Assembly: GCA_903847195.1 (NCBI GenBank)
Contig: CAINCZ010000185.1
Span: forward strand, 1 to 42,169
Length of the DNA: 42,169 bases
Direction of reading: 5' to 3'
DNA from: an uncultured Acidobacteriota bacterium
GTDB taxonomy: Bacteria > Acidobacteriota > Terriglobia > Terriglobales > CAINCZ01
Shown: in pieces, positions 34,380-42,169 of the stretch
Layout: each line of letters starts with the position of its first letter
Position numbering within the stretch: the stretch's first letter is position 1
The notes under the pieces: model-generated
What the model was told of the DNA's origin: nothing
What the model saw: only the letters and a program-made list of their open reading frames with translations
Databases searched by the model: none
Position numbers and translations under genes: made by a program

Positions 34380-36659
34380 ATGATCACGCGCAAGCGAATC
34401 GAGCTCCAGGGCATTGTGCAGGGCGTGGGGTTCCGTCCCTATGTTTTTCGCCTGGCCACCGAACTGAGCGTTGCCGGATTCATTTCCAACTCTTCGGCCG
34501 GGGTGACGATTGAGGTCGAGGGAGAACCCGCAGCTGTCGAGCTATTCCTGCGCCGCCTGCCGTCCGAGTTGCCGCCGCTGGCGCGCATCACACGCAGTGA
34601 GGTGGTGGCGGTGGCTCCTTTGGGTGAAAGCTCCTTTCATATTCTTCCCAGCGACAGGGGCGCACGCGCGACCGCCATGATCGCCGCCGATGTGGCCACC
34701 TGTGCCGACTGCCTGCGCGAGTTGTTCGACCCTGCCGACCGGCGCTTCGGTTATCCATTCCTCAATTGCACCAACTGCGGCCCGCGTTTCACCATCGTGC
34801 GCGGCATCCCCTACGACCGGCCCTCAACCTCGATGGCGGCCTTTCCGATGTGCGAGGCCTGCCGCCAGGAATACGACGACCCTCGCGACCGCCGCTTTCA
34901 CGCCCAGCCCAACGCCTGCTGGCAGTGCGGTCCGCAGGTGGAACTCTGGAATGCCAAAGGAGAACGGCGGCCCGTGGCCGACCCCGTAGCCTCGGCAGCC
35001 GAGGCTATCGCTGCCGGACAGATCATGGCGGTGAAGGGGCTGGGCGGCTTTCATCTGGCCGTTGACGCCACTAATGAGGAGGCGGTTGCGCGGCTGCGCG
35101 AGCGCAAGGGCCGGGCGGAGAAGCCGTTCGCGGTCATGGTTCCCAGCATGGAGCGTGCCGAAGAGATTTGTGAGCTGGATGAGGTCGCGCGGCAGGCGCT
35201 GGTCTCGGTGCAGCGGCCCATCGTGTTGTTGGTGCGCCGCAACGCCGGGCTGGTTGTTGAGCAGGTGGCGCCGGGCAACCGCTATCTGGGAGTCTTCCTG
35301 CCCTATACGCCGCTGCATCACCTGCTCTGTGCCCGGAGCGGCCTGCGGGCGATGGTGATGACCAGCGCCAACCTGAGCGAGGAGCCGATTGCTATTGATA
35401 ACCGCGAGGCGGTCGAGCGGCTCGGCGGCATCGCCGATGGATTTCTCGTGCACAATCGCGACATCCTGCGGCGTTGCGACGACTCGGTGGTGACGGTGTC
35501 ACCCTGCGGCGTGCGCCACCTGCGGCGCTCGCGCGGATTTGTGCCCGTGCCGGTAACGTTGCGCGTACCGCTGCCCGCGGTGCTGGCGGTGGGTGGCGAG
35601 TTGAAGAACACGATCTGCATGATTCGCGGCGAGCACGCCTTTCTGAGCCAGCACATCGGCGACCTCGAGAACTTCGAGGCCTGCCGCTTTTTTGAAGAGG
35701 CCGTCGGGCACTTGCAGAAGGTGCTCGAGTTTTCTCCGGCGACCATCGCGCACGATCTGCACCCTGACTATTACTCCACCCAGTGGGCGCTGCGGCAGGC
35801 GGGAGTGCGGCAGGTGGCGGTGCAGCATCATCATGCGCACATTGCCAGCTGCATGGCCGAGCATCGCCTGGAAGGGCCAGTGATCGGCTTCGCCATGGAC
35901 GGCACCGGCTACGGCTCCGACGGGCACATCTGGGGAGGCGAGGTTCTGGTCTGCGACTACGCAGGTTTTGAACGGGCGGCACACTTCGCCTACGTGCCCA
36001 TGCCGGGCGGAGCGGCGGCGATTCGAGAGCCGTGGCGGATGGCCGCGGGCTATCTCGTGCATCACTTCGGCCCGGAGGGACTAAAGCAGGACTTGCCCTT
36101 CCTGCGCGAGATTGAACGGAGCAGGCTGCAGACGGTGCTGCCGATGATCGAGCGCCGCGTGAATTCACCGCTCACCTCCAGTTGCGGACGGCTGTTTGAC
36201 GCGGTAGCGGCCCTGGCCGGAATTCGCAACACGGTCACCTACGAGGCGCAGGCGGCGATTGAGTTGGAGATGGCGATTGGGCAATCAGGAGATGAAGAGC
36301 CATACGGCTTCGACCTGCAAGTCTGCGAAGGTGCTTCGTGGATCATCGATACGCGGCCGATCTTTGGGCAGTTGCTCGCGGACGTGCGGCGCGGCACATC
36401 CACCGCACGGATCAGCACGAGCTTTCACCTTGGTTTGATTGAGGTGTTCGTGCAAGTGGCCCAGGCCCTTCGCGAGCGCACACGGCTGAATCGCGTGTGC
36501 CTGAGCGGCGGGACTTTCCAGAACCGTTTTCTGCTGGAACTACTTCAAGCGCGATTGTTTGAGGCTGGCTTCGACGTATACTCCAATGCGCAGGTTCCCT
36601 CAGGCGATGGCGGGCTGAGCCTGGGGCAGGCGGTGGTGGCGGGGTGCCGTTGCCGCTGA
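34380..36659 (+). CDS. hypF: Carbamoyltransferase HypF
   Basis: HypF converts carbamoyl phosphate and ATP to a carbamoyl adenylate and passes the carbamoyl group to HypE. The 759-residue protein has all domains in order: acylphosphatase (1-90, GIVQGVGFRPYVFRLA), two zinc fingers (C108/C111/C130/C133 and C158/C161/C180/C183), YrdC-like (about 200-375, VKGLGGFHLAVDA) and Kae1-like (about 395-755, VQHHHAHIASCMAEH, GFAMDGTGYGSDG, LSGGTFQN). Full length and intact. It ends the hyp operon, followed by a small membrane-protein gene. Confidence 0.97.
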   Translation: MITRKRIELQGIVQGVGFRPYVFRLATELSVAGFISNSSAGVTIEVEGEPAAVELFLRRLPSELPPLARITRSEVVAVAPLGESSFHILPSDRGARATAMIAADVATCADCLRELFDPADRRFGYPFLNCTNCGPRFTIVRGIPYDRPSTSMAAFPMCEACRQEYDDPRDRRFHAQPNACWQCGPQVELWNAKGERRPVADPVASAAEAIAAGQIMAVKGLGGFHLAVDATNEEAVARLRERKGRAEKPFAVMVPSMERAEEICELDEVARQALVSVQRPIVLLVRRNAGLVVEQVAPGNRYLGVFLPYTPLHHLLCARSGLRAMVMTSANLSEEPIAIDNREAVERLGGIADGFLVHNRDILRRCDDSVVTVSPCGVRHLRRSRGFVPVPVTLRVPLPAVLAVGGELKNTICMIRGEHAFLSQHIGDLENFEACRFFEEAVGHLQKVLEFSPATIAHDLHPDYYSTQWALRQAGVRQVAVQHHHAHIASCMAEHRLEGPVIGFAMDGTGYGSDGHIWGGEVLVCDYAGFERAAHFAYVPMPGGAAAIREPWRMAAGYLVHHFGPEGLKQDLPFLREIERSRLQTVLPMIERRVNSPLTSSCGRLFDAVAALAGIRNTVTYEAQAAIELEMAIGQSGDEEPYGFDLQVCEGASWIIDTRPIFGQLLADVRRGTSTARISTSFHLGLIEVFVQVAQALRERTRLNRVCLSGGTFQNRFLLELLQARLFEAGFDVYSNAQVPSGDGGLSLGQAVVAGCRCR

Positions 36660-36724
36660 TCGAGCATGCTCCACGCTGAGCAATCGAACCTGCGTCAGAC
36701 TCTACCTTGCAGAGGAATACCAGC

Positions 36725-36907
36725 ATGACGGCGATCAGCTCTTTCATGTCCGAGCACACAATCCTGGCCGTCCTGATTGTCTCCGTGGCGTGGTTTGGCG
36801 CCGGATGGCAGAGCTCTGCCAAAGGCAAACGGGGAGACGGGTTGGGCTGGCAGATCGTTAGCCTGATGGTGTTGGTCGCCGGGCTCATCAAATTTGCGTT
36901 TGACTAG
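36725..36907 (+). CDS. Small two-helix membrane protein
   Basis: Predicted 60-residue protein from the ATG at 36725, with AGAGGAA seven bases upstream. Two membrane helices (about 13-28, TILAVLIVSVAWFGAG, and 43-57, WQIVSLMVLVAGLIK) flank a basic loop (SSAKGKRGDG). It lies 65 bp after hypF on the same strand and 48 bp from the convergent hydrogenase operon. I do not recognise it; the codon pattern and ribosome site suggest it is translated. Confidence 0.55.
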   Translation: MTAISSFMSEHTILAVLIVSVAWFGAGWQSSAKGKRGDGLGWQIVSLMVLVAGLIKFAFD

Positions 36908-36955
36908 GCGTGGAGTAGTGCAGGTGTCTGCGTCGTGGCGTTTGTCGCGGAGATT

Positions 36956-37459
36956 TTAATCGTCCGGCGTCTTTGGCGCCGCGGTGAGGCAAATCGAGCG
37001 ACCTAAATTCTCAACTGTGAGCTGATCGGTCTTGAACAGATTGGTCATGGCCTCTGCGACTCTTGCCGCGGCTTCGCATACCGCGAGGCTCATCTCCGCG
37101 CCGTGTTCCAGCGTTACGGCTGTTGCCGTTACGAGCGCAGCCGGAGGCGCATGGCCGAATACGCTCTGCGCGAGCGCAAGCAGCGTTCCCGGTTCGAAGT
37201 GGTGGGAGCTGCTGGAGGAGCCGCAGGGTTCGACAGGCATAGCGCAGAGCGCTCCCGGTTGGTCGCCCACGGCGGCGTCGAGGAAGATCGCATAGTCCGT
37301 CTGGCTCAGCGGGATGGCCATCTCGGGCGTGAGCTGGCGGTTGACGATTACCTCAACGGAATCGAGGCGGCGATCCTCGATCTGCCGGGCGGTGAGCGGG
37401 CCGAAGCCGTCGTCACCGCGGTACGGATTGCCGTAGCCGATCACCAGTACGCGCTGCAC
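36956..37459 (-). CDS. hoxW: Hydrogenase large-subunit maturation protease, HoxW-type
   Basis: Nickel-dependent endopeptidase that removes the C-terminal tail of the large subunit after metal insertion. The 167-residue protein starts at GTG 37459 (AAGGGG upstream). It has VIGYGNPYRGDDGFGP with D16/D17, then D61 (IFLDAAVGD) and H86/H87 (SSHHFEP) as metal ligands. The NRQLTPE motif is typical of proteases for NAD-linked (group 3d) hydrogenases. The longer open frame upstream overlaps the large subunit and is not family-like. Its partner gene ends 25 bp upstream. Confidence 0.93.
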   Translation of the reverse strand: MQRVLVIGYGNPYRGDDGFGPLTARQIEDRRLDSVEVIVNRQLTPEMAIPLSQTDYAIFLDAAVGDQPGALCAMPVEPCGSSSSSHHFEPGTLLALAQSVFGHAPPAALVTATAVTLEHGAEMSLAVCEAAARVAEAMTNLFKTDQLTVENLGRSICLTAAPKTPDD

Positions 37460-37484
37460 AGGCGGCCCCTTGGTTTGATTCCAC

Positions 37485-38906
<1,422 letters not shown>

Positions 38907-38916
38907 ACTCGACTCC

Positions 38917-39447
38917 CTATCCGAACTTCACCTTCGCATTGGTCGCGGGCTTGCGGCCCTCCAGCAGGTCGGTCAACAGTCCAAGGATGGCCTTGGCCGG
39001 CGGAGGACAGCCGGGCACATGGATATCCACCTCGACGAACTCATGCAGCGGCCGCGCGTGTTTCATCAGCGAAGGAACGCCGTCGCTGGGTATCTGCTTG
39101 TTTTCATCCGCGCCCTCGACGTAGATGCGCTGCAGCAGCTGCGTTACCGGGATGGAGTTCCGCATGGCCGGCACGTTGCTGGTTACCGCGCAGTCGCCCA
39201 GGGCGATCAGGATGTGCGTGCGGTGGCGGATGGTCTCAATGCGATGCGCGTCTTCCAGCGAGCTGACGGCGCCTTCCACCAGCGTGACGTCCACCGCTTC
39301 GGGGAACTCCTGCGCATCCACCAGCGGACCGTAGACGAGGTCGATCTTGCCGGCCAGGGCGATGACGGCGGCATCCGTGTCGAGCAGCGACATGTGGCAC
39401 CCGGAGCAGCCATCCAGCCAGACCGTGGCTACCTTGACCTTTTTCAT
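38917..39447 (-). CDS. hoxY: [NiFe]-hydrogenase small subunit (HoxY-type)
   Basis: Electron-transfer subunit carrying the single proximal 4Fe-4S cluster next to the NiFe site. The 176-residue protein keeps four ligands: C14 and C17 (LDGCSGCHMSLLD), C86 (ALGDCAV) and C147 (VPGCPPP). No Tat signal and no C-terminal cluster domain, as expected for soluble HoxY. AAGGAG precedes the ATG at 39447, which overlaps the hoxU stop (ATGA). Confidence 0.95.
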   Translation of the reverse strand: MKKVKVATVWLDGCSGCHMSLLDTDAAVIALAGKIDLVYGPLVDAQEFPEAVDVTLVEGAVSSLEDAHRIETIRHRTHILIALGDCAVTSNVPAMRNSIPVTQLLQRIYVEGADENKQIPSDGVPSLMKHARPLHEFVEVDIHVPGCPPPAKAILGLLTDLLEGRKPATNAKVKFG

Positions 39448-40157
39448 CCGCGCACTCCTTTCCGCAGCGCCAGGCCGGTCAAATTCTCGTTGCGCTTCAC
39501 CATCTCTTCGACGGCATAGCCCTTTTCGGACAGAGCGCCGGTCGGGCATGCCTGAACGCACTTGCCGCAACTGGTGCACTCGGGGGCCTCGCCCCAGGGC
39601 TGGTTGAGGCCGCTGTTCACGCGGGCGTGGATGCCGCGCGAGGTGATGTCCCAGACGTTGGCCCCTTCCAGCTCGCTGCATACCCGCACACACCGCGTGC
39701 AGAGAATGCAGCGGTTGTGGTCGAGCACGTAGCGCTTGTGCGTCATGTCGACCGGCAACTTCGGATAGTTGTACCAATAGCGGGTGCTGGTGATGCCGAG
39801 CGCCGTGGCCATCGACTGCAATTCGCAGTGGCCGTTGGAAACGCAGACGGAGCAGACGTGGTTGCGCTCGATCAGCAGCAACTCGACGGCGATGCGTCGG
39901 TACTGCGTCAGCCGCGGCGAGGTGGTCGTGACCGACATGCCGTCCTGCGCCGGGGTGGTGCAGGCGGGCAGCAGGCGGTCGGTACCCGACACCTCGACGA
40001 TGCAGAGCCGGCAGGCGCCGATGGCGGAGAGACCCTCGAGATAGCACAGCGTCGGGATCTGCTTACCGGCGGAGCGGGCCGCCTGCAGGATCGTCTCTCC
40101 CTCCAGTGCGTTGACCAGTTCGCCGTCAATACGGATGGAAAGTTTTTTTTGCGCCAA
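39444..40157 (-). CDS. hoxU: Diaphorase iron-sulfur subunit (HoxU-type)
   Basis: NuoG-like electron relay between the flavoprotein and HoxY. The 237-residue protein has four cluster sites: 2Fe-2S (C38, C49, C52, C66), a His-ligated 4Fe-4S (H100, C102, C105, C111 in NHVCSVCVSNGHC), and two ferredoxin-type 4Fe-4S (C150/C153/C156/C160 and C194/C197/C200/C204). The start is TTG at 40157 with GGAGG seven bases upstream, 11 nt after the preceding stop. Eight consecutive A's lie in codons 3-5. Compared with NuoG/HydA it lacks any molybdopterin or H-cluster domain. Confidence 0.94.
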   Translation of the reverse strand: MAQKKLSIRIDGELVNALEGETILQAARSAGKQIPTLCYLEGLSAIGACRLCIVEVSGTDRLLPACTTPAQDGMSVTTTSPRLTQYRRIAVELLLIERNHVCSVCVSNGHCELQSMATALGITSTRYWYNYPKLPVDMTHKRYVLDHNRCILCTRCVRVCSELEGANVWDITSRGIHARVNSGLNQPWGEAPECTSCGKCVQACPTGALSEKGYAVEEMVKRNENLTGLALRKGVRG

Positions 40158-40168
40158 GTCTCGCCTCC

Positions 40169-42169
40169 TTAGCCAACGCTCACGTGCGTGCGGATGTCGC
40201 AGCGCAGGCACCGGCAGGATTCTTCCCAGGCTTCTTCGGCAACTAGGCCCGTCACCACTTCATCGTTGGACTTGATCCGCTTCTTGGCGTTGAGGGCCCG
40301 GGCAGCGTGGCGGCGGCTCTGGCCCGGTTCCTCCGGCGCCTTCTGCTCGTACACAAAATCGGGGAACAGGCGGAGCCAGCGGGACTCGCCCATCAGCCGC
40401 TCGTCGATGTTGCGAGCGGCCTGCTTGCCGTAGTCCATGGCATTGGAGACGTTGGAGGCCCCGGTGATCACATCGCCGCCGGCGTAGAAATTGGTGCGGC
40501 TGGTCTCGAGCGAGAAGCGGTCCACGACGATCGTGCCCTCTTCCTTGAGCCCCAGACCCGAGGCACGGCAGAAGTCGAGGTCGAAGGTCTCGCCGACGCC
40601 GAGCACCACCGAGTCGCACTCAAAGCGCTGAATCTCGTCGGTGGACACCGGACGGCGGCGGCCCGAGCGGTCGTACTCACCCAAGCGGGTGCGCACCACC
40701 TCGATCGCCTTCACGTTGCCTTCGGCGTCGCCAATGATGCGATGCGGCGCCGACAGGAAGACAAAGCGAACGCCCTCTTCCTCGGCGGCCACGGTCTCTT
40801 CCTCGATGGCGGGCATATCCTTGCGCTCGCGGCGATAGAGGACGGTAGCTTCGGCGCCCATGCGGACGGCGGTGCGCGCCGAGTCGATGGCGGCGTTGCC
40901 GCCGCCGATGATGGCGACCCGGCGTCCCATGCGCATCTTCTCTTCCTTTGAAACCGCCTCGAGGAAGATCAGCGCCGGATAGACGCCCCTCAACTCCGTG
41001 CCCGGCAGATAGAGCCACGACTCCTTCCACGTGCCGATGGAGATAAAGACAGCATCGAAGCGGTCAGCCAGATCGTTCAACGGCAGGTCGAAACCGACGC
41101 GCGTGTTGAAGACGAACTTGACCCCCAGCCGCTCGATCAACTCGACCTCGCGGCGGATCACTTCCTTCGGCAAGCGGTACTCGGGGATGGCGAAGCGCAG
41201 CATGCCGCCCGCCTCGGCCTTTTCGTCGAAGACCGTTACGTCGTGGCCGAGCAGAGCCAGGTAAAACGCGGCGGTCAGGCCGGTGGGTCCGGCCCCGGCC
41301 ACGGCTACCTTGCGCCCGGTAGCGCCCAGCTTGCGCGCTACGATGCGTGCCGCCATGGCGTCGAACTGATCGGAGAACAGGATGGTATCGGCGATCCGCC
41401 GATGCACCTCGCGCATGTTGACCGCTTCGTCGAGCGTGCTGCGGCGGCAACGGTTCTCGCACGGATGCTGGCAGACGCGTCCCGTGGATGCGGGCAGGGG
41501 ATTATCGAGGATCACCGACTCGAATGCCTCTTCGATGCGGCGTTCCTGGTAGAGCTGCAGGAAGCGCGGGATGTTCATGCGCAGCGGGCAGCTGTTTTCG
41601 CAGGGCGAAAGCGCGAGGTCCTGGCAGACTCCCGCGCGGCAGCGATGCGCCCGCAGGTGGTCTTCAAATTCCTCGCGGAAGTGGCGCATGGTGGTGAGCA
41701 CGGGGTTCGGGGCCGTCTGGCCCAGCCCGCACAGCGAACAGTCGCGGATCATGCGGCCCAGCTCTTCGAGCGCCTCCAGTCGGTTCCGCATGCCGGGGAT
41801 GCCGTGCGTGATGCCATTCAGGATGCGCAGCAGCTTGTTGAGCCCGACGCGGCAGGGGATGCACTTGCCGCATGATTCCGAATGCGTGAACTCGACGAAG
41901 AAGCGGGCCACATCGACCATGCAGTTGTCTTCGTCCATCACCACCATGCCGCCCGAGCCCATGATGGAGCCCAACTGCTGCAGGCTCTCGTAATCGACCG
42001 GCGTGTCGAACATCTCTTGCGGAATGCAGCCGCCCGAGGGGCCGCCGGTCTGCACGGCCTTGATGGCGCGGCCCGGAGTGCAGCCGCCTTCGCCAATGTC
42101 GTAAATAAAGGTCTTGAGGGGACTGCCAAGCGGCATCTCGACCAGTCCGGTGCTATGCACCTTGCCGAC
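40169..42169 (-). CDS. HydB/NuoF-type diaphorase fused to a GltD/NfnB-type flavoprotein (5' part outside window)
   Basis: The frame is open to the right window edge, so the N-terminus is missing; 666 residues are visible. Residues 1 to about 170 are the C-terminal half of NuoF/Hyd[44 protein letters not shown], and the 4Fe-4S site C100/C103/C106 plus C147 ([12 protein letters not shown]). A HydB-like RCRAGVCQ follows, where HydB carries a ferredoxin domain; instead, a GltD-type 4Fe-4S domain begins ([15 protein letters not shown], then [10 protein letters not shown]), then FAD (GAGPTG near 292) and NAD(P)H ([13 protein letters not shown] near 422, with YRRERKDMP) motifs and a closing [20 protein letters not shown]. 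It should link H2 to NAD(H) and possibly NADP(H). Upstream subunits (NuoE/HoxE type) may lie beyond the edge. Confidence 0.9.
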   Translation of the reverse strand, partial: VGKVHSTGLVEMPLGSPLKTFIYDIGEGGCTPGRAIKAVQTGGPSGGCIPQEMFDTPVDYESLQQLGSIMGSGGMVVMDEDNCMVDVARFFVEFTHSESCGKCIPCRVGLNKLLRILNGITHGIPGMRNRLEALEELGRMIRDCSLCGLGQTAPNPVLTTMRHFREEFEDHLRAHRCRAGVCQDLALSPCENSCPLRMNIPRFLQLYQERRIEEAFESVILDNPLPASTGRVCQHPCENRCRRSTLDEAVNMREVHRRIADTILFSDQFDAMAARIVARKLGATGRKVAVAGAGPTGLTAAFYLALLGHDVTVFDEKAEAGGMLRFAIPEYRLPKEVIRREVELIERLGVKFVFNTRVGFDLPLNDLADRFDAVFISIGTWKESWLYLPGTELRGVYPALIFLEAVSKEEKMRMGRRVAIIGGGNAAIDSARTAVRMGAEATVLYRRERKDMPAIEEETVAAEEEGVRFVFLSAPHRIIGDAEGNVKAIEVVRTRLGEYDRSGRRRPVSTDEIQRFECDSVVLGVGETFDLDFCRASGLGLKEEGTIVVDRFSLETSRTNFYAGGDVITGASNVSNAMDYGKQAARNIDERLMGESRWLRLFPDFVYEQKAPEEPGQSRRHAARALNAKKRIKSNDEVVTGLVAEEAWEESCRCLRCDIRTHVSVG

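Noticed and set aside
34380..36659. HypF region read as separate YrdC and Kae1 (tRNA modification) genes
   Set aside because: One continuous frame with the acylphosphatase and zinc-finger domains and an intact hyp operon around it identifies HypF.

Overview
The window is a high-GC bacterial chromosome segment that is densely coded on both strands. I infer an Acidobacteriota (Terriglobia-like) origin, but no rRNA or marker gene here proves it. The signs are an amidase with an N-terminal helical-repeat region plus AMIN domain, a DUF6599-like envelope protein, System II cytochrome c biogenesis (ResB/CcsA), and NAD-linked [NiFe]-hydrogenase genes beside housekeeping genes. I found no tRNA, rRNA, CRISPR array, insertion sequence or phage gene.

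Layout. 1-1066: a gene-poor left edge and a small PAS-like protein (minus strand). 1067-4430: resB-ccsA-dtd, a tight plus-strand operon converging with folP-phr (5817/6756 back to 4438). 6898-8936: dacB and a small secreted protein. 8952-10203: DUF488-DUF3891 pair, divergent from a lipoprotein-type cytochrome c (10263), followed by lipA. 11691-13378: a small membrane protein and a PLP aminotransferase. 13834-15227: a two-subunit CoA-transferase with a strong terminator. 15240-16064: a Cys-rich DUF169 protein. 16261-17916: pyrH and frr, then a hairpin shared with the convergent gene.

17961-24926 (minus strand) is a molybdenum-hydroxylase region. It holds an MFS transporter, a xanthine-dehydrogenase-type large subunit, a YqeC-MocA fusion and YqeB. 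YqeB and YqeC are accessory proteins of selenium-dependent molybdenum hydroxylases. No FeS or FAD subunit is visible here. Upstream of the transporter lies a frameshifted remnant of a second, related transporter. Beyond that, a TTGACA-N17-TAGAAT promoter faces an intrinsic terminator about 85 nt away with no ORF between them, so a small RNA or attenuated leader is likely. 25436-30162 holds three cell-envelope genes: a DUF6599-like protein, a modular N-acetylmuramoyl-L-alanine amidase and a lytic transglycosylase.

30339-42169 is a hydrogenase island. A plus-strand maturation operon, hypC-D-E-A-B-F, converges on a minus-strand structural operon. In transcription order that operon is a HydB/NuoF-type diaphorase fused to a GltD/NfnB-type flavoprotein (cut by the right window edge), HoxU, HoxY, HoxH and a HoxW-type protease. 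Hyp proteins build the NiFe(CN)2CO site, HoxW trims HoxH, HoxY and HoxU relay electrons, and the fused flavoprotein should exchange them with NAD(P)(H). The fusion, whose NuoF part resembles electron-bifurcating HydB more than plain HoxF, is the most unusual item in the window.
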